Assembly: GCA_003020945.1 (NCBI GenBank)
Contig: PXRU01000019.1
Location: forward strand, 66,737-121,901
Length of the DNA stretch: 55,165 nucleotides
Origin: Halobacteriales archaeon QS_6_71_20
GTDB taxonomy: Archaea > Halobacteriota > Halobacteria > Halobacteriales > Haloferacaceae
Direction of reading: 5' to 3'
Below, piece after piece: positions 27,222-35,433 of the stretch. The position numbers and the translations under genes are program-made. Position 1 is the stretch's first letter; the number at the start of each line of letters is the position of its first letter. The notes under the pieces are model-generated. The model ran no database searches and was not told the origin of the DNA. It worked only from the letters and a program-made list of their open reading frames with translations.

Positions 27222-27758
27222 GTGACCGGCCGCGTCGAGACGCTGTACACCGCGCCCGAGGGCTCCGCGCCGATGGTCGAACACGACCGCGTCCGCCTCC
27301 TGGAGGGCGGGATCGAGGGGGACCGCTACCGCGACGGATCGGGCTACTACTCCCCGTTCGACGTCTGCGAGGTGACGTTCGTCGCCGCCGAGGCGCTGGC
27401 GACGATCCGCGACGACCTCGGGATCGACCTCACCGACGGGCGCCACCGCCGCAACGTCGTCCTGCGGGACGCGGACCTGGACGACCTGCTGGAGGCCACC
27501 TTCCGCGTCGGCGACGCCGACACGGGGGCCGTGCTCCGCGGGACCCGTCCCCGACCGCCGTGTGCCCACGTCGAGCGGGTCGCCGGCGAGAAGGGCGTCG
27601 CCAGCGCCCTGAAGGGGCGACGTGGCGGGATCTGTGCGGACGTAGTCGAGCCCGGCGATGTCGCCGTCGGCGACGGGGTCGAGCTGTCGGAGGCGGACCC
27701 CCGCAGCGAGGGCCGGCGGATCGTCGACCGACTCCGCGATTCGCTGTCCGGCGGCTGA
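27222..27758 (+). CDS. MOSC-domain protein
   Basis: 178-aa single-domain MOSC (molybdenum cofactor sulfurase C-terminal) protein starting with GTG (VTGRVETLYTAPEGSAPM). Conserved features are GGIEGDRY, HRRNVVLRD and the cysteine motif PRPPCAHVERVAG, where the Cys is expected to carry sulfur or contact molybdenum cofactor; GGICADVVEPGDVAVGD closes the barrel. Such proteins relate to YiiM/YuaD and mARC-type reductases that detoxify N-hydroxylated compounds, but this one has no fused redox domain. Convergent with the CetZ gene (28 nt apart). Confidence 0.88.
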   Translation: MTGRVETLYTAPEGSAPMVEHDRVRLLEGGIEGDRYRDGSGYYSPFDVCEVTFVAAEALATIRDDLGIDLTDGRHRRNVVLRDADLDDLLEATFRVGDADTGAVLRGTRPRPPCAHVERVAGEKGVASALKGRRGGICADVVEPGDVAVGDGVELSEADPRSEGRRIVDRLRDSLSGG

Positions 27759-27786
27759 CCCCGACGGCGACGACCGGACCGGCGGG

Positions 27787-28965
27787 TCAGTCGTCGCTCG
27801 ACAGTCCGTCCGGGTCGAGCGATTCGAGCTCGTCGTCGGCGTCGGTGAACAGCTCCCGCTGTTTGCGCTCGCGCTCGTCGCGCCGCTCCTCCATGTCGCG
27901 TTTCACCGTCCGCGCGCGCTGCTTCAGGTCGTCGATCCGACGGGCGGTGCCGACGTTCGAGAACAGCACGGCGGCGGACACCTCCCGCGCGTTCTCTCGG
28001 GGTGCGTCGCCGTGGGCGATCCGCTTCGCGCCGGTGCGCTCCGCGAGATATCGGCGCGCCTCGTCGATCCCCCGCTGCGTCAGCTCCGCGGGCGGCCCCG
28101 ACACCAGCAGCACGACCCCCTCGGCCGACCCGAGCTCCGCGTCCATGGTGAGGTCGTTGGTCGCGGTCTTGACCGTCTCGACGAGGTTCCGCGTCGCCGT
28201 GTCCCGGTCGACGCCGTGGCCGTTCGTCCGGAGCCGGTCGAGCAGGCCCCCGCCCGCCGCCTCGGCGCGCTTGGCCGCGTAGCCCAGCACCGACACCCCG
28301 CCCATCTCCAGGACGGCCTGCAGGTCGGCGACATCGACGTACATCTCGGCGCTGTCGGGCGACTGCTCGCCGGCGCTGAGGAACGTGACCCACCGGCGGG
28401 CGATGTCGCGGTTGATCCGCACGTAGTTCTCCTGGATCGACTCCTCCGGGCTCAGGTACCGCGCGTTGTCGACGAGGAGCAGGTTGTCCGTCGCCGTGCC
28501 GAGGTCCATGAACGAGCGCGCGGCGTTGCGCTCCATGTGGCCGCTCTCGTTGGGCAGGATGCCGAGCCCGAACACCGGCACGTCGTAGCGCTCGCGCAGG
28601 CGCCGCGCGAGGACGGGCGCGCCCCCGCTCCCGGTGCCGCCGCCCAGCGCCGCGACCACGACCACCGCGTCGGTCGAGTGCCACGGCACCGACGCGAGTT
28701 CGTTGCGCGCGATGGTGAGGTTCTGCTCCATCAGCCTCGCGCCCAGGTCCGGCTTGTTTCCCGTCCCCGCGGCGGGCATGTCCGGCGAGGTGAGCAGCAC
28801 GCGGTTGGACTCCGGAACCCGATCCAGCGCTCGCAGGTCCGACTCCGCGGTGTTGAGCGCGTACGCCTCGCTGACGACGTCCCGCCCGAACGCCTCGCTC
28901 GTCTCGAGGAACGCGTCGACCACCTTGCTTCCGCCGTTGCCGATCCCGATCGTCGCGACTTCCAT
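27787..28965 (-). CDS. CetZ tubulin-superfamily GTPase
   Basis: 392-aa member of the haloarchaeal CetZ group of the FtsZ/tubulin superfamily, cytoskeletal GTPases controlling cell shape. The N-terminal nucleotide fold starts IGIGNGGSKVVDAFL, and the tubulin signature GGGTGSG is at residues 108-114 in AALGGGTGSGGAPVLARRL. Then FGLGILPNES and TATDNLLLVDNARYL follow, as in CetZ. The C-terminus ends in a highly charged helix (DMEERRDERERKQRELF) plus an acidic tail. It appears more divergent than the conserved CetZ1. A TTACAAA box about 30 nt upstream of the ATG at 28965 suggests a leaderless mRNA. Confidence 0.9.
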   Translation of the reverse strand: MEVATIGIGNGGSKVVDAFLETSEAFGRDVVSEAYALNTAESDLRALDRVPESNRVLLTSPDMPAAGTGNKPDLGARLMEQNLTIARNELASVPWHSTDAVVVVAALGGGTGSGGAPVLARRLRERYDVPVFGLGILPNESGHMERNAARSFMDLGTATDNLLLVDNARYLSPEESIQENYVRINRDIARRWVTFLSAGEQSPDSAEMYVDVADLQAVLEMGGVSVLGYAAKRAEAAGGGLLDRLRTNGHGVDRDTATRNLVETVKTATNDLTMDAELGSAEGVVLLVSGPPAELTQRGIDEARRYLAERTGAKRIAHGDAPRENAREVSAAVLFSNVGTARRIDDLKQRARTVKRDMEERRDERERKQRELFTDADDELESLDPDGLSSDD

Positions 28966-28990
28966 TGCAGATGATCGGCGGCCACGCCGC

Positions 28991-28998
28991 TTTGTAAC
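28991..28998 (-). promoter_or_regulatory. TATA-like box upstream of cetZ
   Basis: GTTACAAA on the minus strand lies about 30 nt before the start at 28965. Confidence 0.45.
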
Positions 28999-29135
28999 CC
29001 GCTCCGTACAAGCAATAGACTGCTCTTACTCGGCGACAGAGGGCGGTTCGATCTCCACGTCGCGTCGTCGAGTGCCGTGCGACTCGTTCGCACGACCGGC
29101 CCACGTCTTTGAGGGGCTCGGGCCTACCGGTCGGT

Positions 29136-29430
29136 ATGTCAACACATCCCGATCGCCGGGAGCTCCTCCGGGGCGTTGCCCTCGCGGGGGCGGCCGCGCT
29201 CGCCGGCTGCTCGGGCCGCTCCGTTTCGGGCGGCGACGTCGAGGCGATGGTCGGCGGAGGGGACGGCCTGTTGCGGTCTGATACCGTTCGCCGTACTCGG
29301 GCTTCAGGCGACCGGCGCGGCGCTGACGGCGGTCGCGTGGCTCCGCCCCGCCGCGGCGGTCCTCCTGGTCGCCTCGCTGGGGTGGGCGGGGTGGCGCCTC
29401 GACGTTCAGTCCGCGTCGGTCCCCGAGTGA
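29136..29430 (+). pseudogene. Small lipoprotein/membrane protein with a frameshift
   Basis: Frame 1 begins at ATG 29136 and encodes a Tat-like lipoprotein signal (Arg-Arg at 7-8, hydrophobic core, lipobox LAGC with Cys25) then SGRSVSGGDVEAMVGGGDGLL. A second frame, offset by one base at about 29271-29278, continues LIPFAVLGLQATGAALTAV and a hydrophobic stretch to PE at 29430. Skipping one T gives one protein of about 97 aa, an exported lipoprotein with a C-terminal membrane segment. Without it, frame 1 runs into basic nonsense. The 3' end overlaps the convergent formamidase gene by 25 nt. Either decayed or a sequencing error; no family recognised. Confidence 0.55.
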
Positions 29431-30407
29431 GGGAAGACGCTCTCGGGGACGTAGGCGGTGACCGTCCAGTTGGGCGCGTCGACCACCTCGCTGACCTTCA
29501 GGTCCATCGCGGCCGAGCAGAGGAGGTACGCCTCCCCGCGGGTGAGCCCCCGGTGTTCGTGGAGGTGGGTGATCATGTGGCGGGTCGCCTTCTTCGTCGC
29601 CTCCATCAGGTCCGAGTCGATGCCGGTGGTGGCGTACATCGGCTCGTCGCCGCCGGTCGGCGTGAACGGGCCCGAGGTCCGCAGCTCCGGCTGCTCGATG
29701 TCGAGGTCCGTCCGGACGCGAAAGCGGGCGGTGACGAACATCGGCGCCTCGACGCCCGTGACGCACACCTCGCCGTCGCCCTGGGCCGCGTGGCAGTCGC
29801 CCGTCGAGAACAGCGCGCCGTCGACCTCCACGGGGAGATAGACCGTCGAGCCGGCGGTCATGTGCTTCACGTCCATGTTGCCGCCGGTCGAGCGCGGCGG
29901 GAGCGTGTCGTGGGCGCCCTCCTCGGCGGGGGCGTTGCCGATGACGCCGGGGAACGGGGAAAGCGGCACCTCGATGCCGTTCACGAACGTCCCGACGTCG
30001 CCCTCCAGGTCCCAGATGTGGATGCCCGGCTCGTCGAAGTCCTCCGGGAGCAGCCCCAGCTCCATGTCGCCGGGGAAGTAGAGGTTGTACCCCCACCCCT
30101 TGTGCTGGAGGTCGAGCAGCTCCACTTCCAGCACGTCGCCCGGCTCGGCCCCCTCGACGCGCACCGGGCCGGTCAGCGGGTGGACCGGGTCGAAGCTCAC
30201 GTCCGTCACGTCCTCGGCGGTCGTCTCCACGTCGACCTGTCCGTCGACGGCGTCGCGGCACTCGAACCGGACCACGTCGCCGTCCGCGACCGTGAGCACC
30301 GGGTCGAGGGAGTTGTCGAACGCCGAGTGGACGTTGCGGTCGGCGTCGGAGAGCCGGTGGTCGACGGTGTACTCCTCGTGGCCGACTGCGTGCCCGTGTT
30401 GTGGCAT
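29406..30407 (-). CDS. Acetamidase/formamidase family protein
   Basis: Predicted amidase of the FmdA_AmdA family that releases ammonia from formamide, acetamide or a related small amide. 333 aa from the ATG at 30407 (MPQHGHAVGHEEYTVDHR). Family blocks: LTGPVRVEGAEPGDVLEVEL, GNAPAEEGAHDTLPPRSTGGNMD, ALFSTGDCHAAQGDGEVCVTG and LCSAAMDLKVSEVVDAPN. The His/Asp/Glu residues in the GDCHAAQGDGE segment are the expected metal/active-site region. A TATA-like box at 30431 gives perfect leaderless spacing. Substrate is not determined by sequence. Confidence 0.9.
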   Translation of the reverse strand: MPQHGHAVGHEEYTVDHRLSDADRNVHSAFDNSLDPVLTVADGDVVRFECRDAVDGQVDVETTAEDVTDVSFDPVHPLTGPVRVEGAEPGDVLEVELLDLQHKGWGYNLYFPGDMELGLLPEDFDEPGIHIWDLEGDVGTFVNGIEVPLSPFPGVIGNAPAEEGAHDTLPPRSTGGNMDVKHMTAGSTVYLPVEVDGALFSTGDCHAAQGDGEVCVTGVEAPMFVTARFRVRTDLDIEQPELRTSGPFTPTGGDEPMYATTGIDSDLMEATKKATRHMITHLHEHRGLTRGEAYLLCSAAMDLKVSEVVDAPNWTVTAYVPESVFPHSGTDAD

Positions 30408-30430
30408 GCTCTCACAGTCCACGTGACACG

Positions 30431-30438
30431 ATAAAAGT
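30431..30438 (-). promoter_or_regulatory. Promoter of the formamidase-like gene
   Basis: Minus-strand ACTTTTAT is centred about 28 nt upstream of the ATG at 30407. Confidence 0.55.
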
Positions 30439-30571
30439 ACACACGGTCCGGGCGATTGCACCGGCGTTCGCGGCCCGGTGGCGGTACTCTGCCCGGGACT
30501 GAAGCTGTCCCTCGGACCTGACAGCCGGCCGCCCGTCGCCACCCCCGTCGGCGTCGCGGTCGCCGTCACGC

Positions 30572-31282
30572 TCACGAGCCCTGTGGGACTCGACGTGCCG
30601 ACGACGTCGACGCGTCGACCGGACCCCGTGTCTCGGTCAGTGACGACCTCGACAGATCAGCCGGCGACAGCGTCGGCGTCGTGATGAAGGAGTTCGTCGA
30701 GGTCGTAGTCGAGATGCTCGTCGCGGCCGTGGTGGAGGTCGTCGTCGTGGTGGAGGTGTTCGTCGCGGTCGTAATGGAGGTGTTCGTCGATGTCGTGACG
30801 GAAGTGTTCGTCTCGGTCGTGACGGAGTCCGTCGACGACGGCGTCGCAGTCGCCGTGTTCGTCGTCTCCGGGGATCCGGTTTCCGTCGTCCCGGGGGGTT
30901 CCGTCCCCGTCGCCGACGCGGTCGAACCGGTCGAGCCGGTCGTCTCCCCGCTCGGGAACTCGCCCGACGACCCGGACTCCGTCCCCGTCGCGTCCGGCGG
31001 GTCCGTCGTCGACTCGGGGGGCGTCCGCGTCGGCGTCGGGCTCTCACTCGGTGTGGCGGAGGGACTCGCGGTCGGCGTCGTGGTCCGACGGTCGGCGGTC
31101 CCGGAGGCGTTCGACGTCCCGTTGTCGGCACCCGTCGCCCCGACCGGCTGTTCGATGTCCGATACGGCGTCGAGCGGCATCACCGGCGTCCCCCCGAAGA
31201 CGGCCCATCCGATAAACGGTGACGCGACCAACACGAGGGCGAACACGATGACCTGTGACGGACTCAGATCGCCCGGCTGCAT
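30572..31282 (-). CDS. Membrane-anchored mucin-like Thr/Ser-rich protein
   Basis: 236 aa: an N-terminal transmembrane anchor (VIVFALVLVASPFIGWAVF) followed by an exposed chain composed almost wholly of Thr, Ser, Pro, Gly and Glu. Between about residues 150 and 190 it has imperfect 8-residue repeats of the form TNTSVTTS / TNTSITTA / TNTSTTTT, matching 24-nt DNA repeats at about 30725-30830. Each repeat contains an N-x-S/T sequon, so dense N- and O-glycosylation is plausible. No enzymatic domain. The opposite strand also has a long open frame, but it is a Val-rich mirror without domain features, so I call the minus strand. Likely a surface stalk or spacer. Confidence 0.7.
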   Translation of the reverse strand: MQPGDLSPSQVIVFALVLVASPFIGWAVFGGTPVMPLDAVSDIEQPVGATGADNGTSNASGTADRRTTTPTASPSATPSESPTPTRTPPESTTDPPDATGTESGSSGEFPSGETTGSTGSTASATGTEPPGTTETGSPETTNTATATPSSTDSVTTETNTSVTTSTNTSITTATNTSTTTTTSTTAATSISTTTSTNSFITTPTLSPADLSRSSLTETRGPVDASTSSARRVPQGS

Positions 31283-31450
31283 ACCGGCCCCACCCGCGCC
31301 GCCGGTTATTGTTATCCGTTCGGCATCGCCGCGGCTCGCCCGGTAGCGTGACCGTACGCATCCGTCCGTGGACCGTCGTCGGGCCGCCGACGGTCGGATA
31401 CTTCGACCGTCAGTGCGGCCGGTATCGAGTGGGTATCCTCACGCCGCGGC

Positions 31451-31614
31451 CTACGCCCCGTCGAACGAGTCGGGACGACGTCCCGCCGGTTCAATCGGCT
31501 CACGCCGGATCGAATCACGAAAGCCTCCGGCTTTCGAACTCGACTTCGGCTTACGCCTCGTCGAACGAGTCGGGATGAAGTCCCGCCGGCTCAATCGGCT
31601 CACGCCGGATCGAA
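31451..31614. repeat. Imperfect 64-bp tandem duplication with 100-bp period
   Basis: Copy 1 (31451-31514) and copy 2 (31551-31614) differ at only a few positions. Copy 2 spans the last codons and stop of the dehydratase gene; copy 1 repeats that gene end downstream of it. Both contain palindromic CGGGA...TCCCG hairpins and the core TCGAACGAGTCGGG; between them is another hairpin, GAAAGCC/GGCTTTC (about 31518-31534). The core reappears at 54394. The remainder of 31283-31599 has no gene. Confidence 0.7.
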
Positions 31615-32838
31615 CAGGGTCTCGCCGTCGACCATGTACTCCTCCACGATGTCCATGTCGACCGTGACGCCGATGCCCGGCTCCTCGGGGACGGTGATGT
31701 ACCCCTCCTCGATCACGTCCTCCTCGACGAGGTCCGACCACCAGTCCAGCTCGTAGGAGTGGAACTCGACCGCCAGCGAGTTCGGAACCGACGCGCCGAC
31801 GTGGGCGGCCGCCATCGTCGCGACGGGCGAGGCGACGTTGTGCATCGCGACGGGGACGTAGTACTGGTTCGCTACGTCCGCGATCTTCCGGGTCTCGCGC
31901 ATCCCCCCCACCTTCGGCATGTCGGGCGCGACGATGTCGACCGCCCCGTTCTCGATGAGCCGGCGTTCCTCGGTCACCCGATACCGGTTCTCGCCGACGG
32001 CGATGGGCGTGACGGTGGACTCGGTGACCGCCTCCTGGACCTCGAGGTTCTCCGGCGGGACGGGGTCCTCCAGCCACCAGACGTCGTACTCCTCGACCTC
32101 GTCGGCGAGGCGCTTGGCGCTGCCCGCCGAGAAGCTCCAGTGGCAGTCGAACGCCACGTCGGCCCTGTCGCGCACCCGCTCGGTCACCTGCTCGACGATG
32201 TCGACCTTGTGTCGGATCTGGCCGGGCCGGAGGTGGCGGTTCGCGCGGTCCATCTCGAAGCCGGCCGGCACGTCGAGGTCGAACTTCAGCGCGTCGTACC
32301 CCAGTTCGTCGACGACGCGCTCGGCCTCGTCCGCGCACGCCTCCGGGTTCGCCTCCTGCTCGGTGTGGCAGTCGCAGTAGACGCGCATCTCGTCGCGGTA
32401 CTTCCCGCCGAGCAGCTGGTATGCGGGCACCTCGAGGATCTTGCCCGCGAGGTCGTGGAGCGCGACCTCGATGCCGGAGATGGCGGTGACCGTGACCCCC
32501 TCGATTGACCCCTCGCCGGACATCTTCTGGATCAGGTGCTCGTACAGGCGGTCGATGTCGAGGGGGTTCTCGCCGACGACGAACGGCGTCATCCGCTCGA
32601 TCAGCTCCGGCACGCCGGCGCCCCAGTACGCCTCGCCCGTGCCGACGATGCCCGCGTCCGTGTACACGCGCACGAGCGTCCACGGGAAGTTGCCGTCGAC
32701 CATCGTACACTGCACGTCGGTGATCTCCACGTCGCGCCCGCCGCCGCGCTTCGCGGTCACGTCCATCGCCTCCGCGGAGAGCTCCCGCATCGTGTACTCC
32801 GCGTTCGGGTCGTGCAGCGACTCGTAGTTCCTACTCAT
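31600..32838 (-). CDS. Enolase-superfamily sugar-acid dehydratase (gluconate/xylonate dehydratase type)
   Basis: Mandelate racemase/enolase-superfamily dehydratase that removes water from an aldonic acid to give a 2-keto-3-deoxy acid, as in the haloarchaeal semi-phosphorylated Entner-Doudoroff or pentose oxidation routes. 412 aa from the ATG at 32838. Visible blocks: GTGEAYWGAGVPELIERM, KFDLDVPAG (catalytic Lys region), FDCHWSF and WLEDPVPPE (metal ligands Asp/Glu), VGENRYR, and PVAMHNVASPVATMAAAHVG with the catalytic His. Very similar in layout to Haloferax gluconate and xylonate dehydratases; which acid it uses cannot be told here. The gene end is duplicated downstream. Confidence 0.88.
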   Translation of the reverse strand: MSRNYESLHDPNAEYTMRELSAEAMDVTAKRGGGRDVEITDVQCTMVDGNFPWTLVRVYTDAGIVGTGEAYWGAGVPELIERMTPFVVGENPLDIDRLYEHLIQKMSGEGSIEGVTVTAISGIEVALHDLAGKILEVPAYQLLGGKYRDEMRVYCDCHTEQEANPEACADEAERVVDELGYDALKFDLDVPAGFEMDRANRHLRPGQIRHKVDIVEQVTERVRDRADVAFDCHWSFSAGSAKRLADEVEEYDVWWLEDPVPPENLEVQEAVTESTVTPIAVGENRYRVTEERRLIENGAVDIVAPDMPKVGGMRETRKIADVANQYYVPVAMHNVASPVATMAAAHVGASVPNSLAVEFHSYELDWWSDLVEEDVIEEGYITVPEEPGIGVTVDMDIVEEYMVDGETLFDPA

Positions 32839-32860
32839 GACGTGTAGTTTACTCTCGTCG

Positions 32861-32870
32861 GTGTAAAGCC
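32861..32870 (-). promoter_or_regulatory. TATA-like box of the sugar-acid dehydratase gene
   Basis: GGCTTTACAC on the minus strand lies about 28 nt upstream of the ATG at 32838. Confidence 0.5.
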
Positions 32871-32900
32871 TGGTCGTCCGGCGGCGTCGCGGCGGCGATC

Positions 32901-33125
32901 TCAGCGGCCGCCCGCCGAGCGCACCAGCTCGATCGCTCGGTAGGTGCCGTACGAGAGCGCGGCGACGCCGCCCACGAGGACGGCCGCGCCGGCCGCGAGC
33001 CCGTAGTCGCGCCACACGACGTTGACGACCACGAGAAGGACGTACACCAGCACCGAAAGCGCCGGCACTCCGAGCACGACCGCGATCAGCGACTTCGTCT
33101 CGTCGAACGGGCGGCGCGAGGGCAC
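32901..33125 (-). CDS. Two-helix membrane protein, unknown
   Basis: 74 aa: a basic N-terminus (MPSRRPFDETKS) then two hydrophobic helices (about residues 12-34 and 41-60), ending AIELVRSAGGR. It looks like a small haloarchaeal membrane protein; no family recognised. Strong GC3 bias. It lies upstream of the dehydratase on the same strand with about 60 nt between. Confidence 0.6.
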   Translation of the reverse strand: MPSRRPFDETKSLIAVVLGVPALSVLVYVLLVVVNVVWRDYGLAAGAAVLVGGVAALSYGTYRAIELVRSAGGR

Positions 33126-33264
33126 GTCGGAGCGATCGAGCGAAGTCGAGTAAACGGCGTCGGTATCGCCGCGGCCTCGGACGGCTCAGCCGTCGGTCGA
33201 GCCGGCGGACCCGCCACCGTTCCCGACAGACCGGGGACAGGACGACTTCTCGAACACGCCCCGC

Positions 33265-33570
33265 GTGACGCCGGTGCCGAACCCGCCGAGGCTCGCGTAC
33301 GCCGCCCCGAGGGAGGACCTCGCGCTCTCGGAGACGGAGCGGGCGCGCCTGGGGTACCTCGACGACCGCGCGGAGTTCGACGAGTGGATCGTCTCGCCCC
33401 GACGGCCGAGGACGACGGCGTCGCCGAGGCGAGTTCGCTGGCGGACCTGGCGAACCTCGCGATCGACCCTGACGCCGCGGTCGTGGAGGACCCGGACGAC
33501 GGCGTGTTTTACGTCCACGTCGGCGAGTACCGCTATACGTACCGGCCGCCGACCCCGAAGTCGCGCGCCG
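33265..33570 (+). pseudogene. Frameshifted remnant of a haloarchaeal membrane-protein C-terminus
   Basis: Two plus-strand frames join into a protein tail: PRLAYAAPREDLALSETERA and ARLGYLDDRAEFDEWI in one, then EASSLADLANLAIDPD and VEDPDDGVFYVHVGEYRYTY in another, with the shift between about 33390 and 33440. The order (acidic region, EWI, SLADLANLAID, V.EDP, Y.Y.PP) resembles the C-terminal part of haloarchaeal DUF5305-like proteins (tentative family memory). The N-terminal membrane part is missing. It marks the start of a degraded stretch leading into the glycan island. Confidence 0.5.
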
Positions 33571-33799
33571 GGGCCGGAGGGAGGGCAACCGTGTCGCCTC
33601 GACGGCGTCACCGGGAGAATCGCCGGACGCTCCCGATACGCTCGGGGATGATGACGGGGGTCGCCGGATCAGAATCAACGACATCGGCCGACGCTGCGGA
33701 CGTGCCGCAAGCGAGGACCCGGCCGCAAGGACTGAAACCCGACGGACGCCGACCCGGAACGAGGAGCAGTAGGCTGCCGGCGCGCCGTGTGCCCTCCCC

Positions 33800-34447
33800 C
33801 GGGTGTCGCTGGCATGCTCGAACGTCTCCGCGGCCCCCGTGTCCGTTTCGACGACAGGGGCGTCGACGCGGCCGATGAGTGGGTCGAACACCGCACGCAT
33901 GCCGGTGCGGGCGTGATCGTCATCCGCACCGAGGACGGCCCTGCCGGAGTGAAGAAGCCGTGGACTGCGTCCCCTCATCGAGGAACCCCGGATCGTCCCG
34001 ATACCGGTCGGCTCGTTTCTCGGCTCGTCGGTCGCGTCCCCGGTCGCCGGGGCGATGACGTCGGCCGTCGACCCGGGGATGACCGTGCTCTCGACGACTA
34101 CCGTGTGGCGGTATGGCGGTAAGCGTTTCTCTGAGCCGTCCCGCCCCCCTCCTTCACGATCGAGGGGTCGATGCCTCCCTCCTCCCGTCGGGGAGCGGAG
34201 GAACGTGACGTCGGCATCGAAGATCGCCCCGCAGTCCTGTATCGCGCGCAGCTGATCGGTTCCCTTCCGCCTCGCGTGTCGCCCTATGAGTCCCAGGAGT
34301 CCCTGTTCGCACAGCAGGCCCCCCGTCGTCGATCGTGGCGACGACCTCCTCGCAGCGGTCGACGTCGATGACCTCGTGACCGAGATCGGCTGTACACGCG
34401 GCGATCGTCGTCTCCATCCATCCGCTGCCGACGACGAAGAGTTTCAT
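33800..34447 (-). pseudogene. Decayed UDP-sugar 6-dehydrogenase (ugd/aglM-like)
   Basis: The minus strand from ATG 34447 reads MKLFVVGSGWMETTIAACTA, a dehydrogenase Rossmann start. After a run of six G (about 34319-34324) it shifts frame to CEQGLLGLIGRHAR and IFDADVTFLRSP, shifts again through IDPSIVKEGGG, again to HTVVVESTVIPGST, then DDPGFLDEGTQ, and finally GADDDHARTGMRAVFDPLIG and APVVETDTGAAETFEHASD. These follow the order of blocks in UDP-glucose/UDP-ManNAc dehydrogenases, with at least three frameshifts, internal deletion and loss of the C-terminal half. It lies next to nucleotide-sugar genes, so it was probably once part of the glycan locus. It cannot make a working enzyme. Confidence 0.8.
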
Positions 34448-34631
34448 ACCGTCACTCCGGTGGTCCGTACCTATCGAGAGAGTCTCTCTCGAATACGACA
34501 GTCGTCCGGCAGACTGCCGGAGTTCCGGGGGAGAGTAGCCCTTTCGGGGCCCGGTCCGTCCGCCAGTACCGTTTCCTGTCGGCTTGTAACCGTTTGATGT
34601 GTTTACGTGTTACTCCGCCGATCGGGGGACC

Positions 34632-35360
34632 ATGCAGGCCGTAGTACTGGCGGCGGGCGAAGGGACGCGGCTCCGCCCGCTCACCGAGGAAAAGCCGAAG
34701 GGAATGGTCGAGGTCGACGGGAGACCGATCCTGTCGCACTGTTTCGACAACCTGGTCGAGTTGGACGCCGACGAACTCATCGTCGTCGTCGGCTACAAGA
34801 AACAGGAGATCATCGACTACTACGAGGACGAGTACAGGGGTGTCCCCATCACGTACGCCCACCAGCGCGAGCAGAGAGGGATCGCCCACGCGCTGTTGAC
34901 CGTCGAGGACGACATCGACGACGACTTCATGCTGATCCTCGGCGACAACGTCTTCGAGGCGAACCTCGCGAACGTCGTTCGGCGCCAACAGGAGGACCGC
35001 GCGGACGCGACGTTCCTCGTCGAGGAGGTGCCGACGGAGGAGGCCTCGCGGTACGGGGTGTGTGACACGAACAAATACGGCGAGATCGTCGACGTCGTCG
35101 AGAAGCCCGAGGACCCCCCGTCGAACCTCGTGATGACCGGATTCTACACGTTCTCGCCGGAGATCTTTCACGCCTGCCATCTGGTCCAGCCGAGCGACCG
35201 CGGGGAGTACGAGATCTCCGAGGCCGTCGGGCTACTGATCGCCAGCGGGCGAACGATCGACGCGATCCCGCTCGACGGATGGCGGATCGACATCGGCTAT
35301 CCGGAGGACCGCGACGAGGCCGAGGAGCGGCTGCTGGCGTCCTCGGAAGTGCGCGTCTGA
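34632..35360 (+). CDS. Sugar-1-phosphate nucleotidyltransferase (AglF-like)
   Basis: Makes an NDP-sugar from NTP and a sugar 1-phosphate, probably UDP-glucose or dTDP-glucose, for surface glycan synthesis. 242 aa from the ATG at 34632. The nucleotide-binding signature AVVLAAGEGTRLRPLTEEKPKG is at the N-terminus, VGYKKQEIIDYY follows, and the metal/sugar-binding Asp lies in FMLILGDNVFEANL; EISEAVGLLI and GWRIDIGYPED close the domain. No C-terminal left-handed beta-helix, so no acetyltransferase function. It resembles Haloferax AglF. It sits at the left edge of the glycan island, followed by an epimerase gene 73 nt away. Confidence 0.88.
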   Translation: MQAVVLAAGEGTRLRPLTEEKPKGMVEVDGRPILSHCFDNLVELDADELIVVVGYKKQEIIDYYEDEYRGVPITYAHQREQRGIAHALLTVEDDIDDDFMLILGDNVFEANLANVVRRQQEDRADATFLVEEVPTEEASRYGVCDTNKYGEIVDVVEKPEDPPSNLVMTGFYTFSPEIFHACHLVQPSDRGEYEISEAVGLLIASGRTIDAIPLDGWRIDIGYPEDRDEAEERLLASSEVRV

Positions 35361-35433
35361 TGTCGATGGGTCACGGCGCCGCTCTCGGGACCGGTTCGCC
35401 CGCGCACCCGATGAATCCCGGGTTCGCCGCGCC

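Noticed and set aside
30681..31346. Long Val-rich open frame on the plus strand opposite the mucin-like gene
   Set aside because: It is the mirror of Thr/Ser-rich repeats (ACN/TCN codons read as GTN). The minus-strand product has a membrane anchor and sequons; the plus product has no sensible domain structure.
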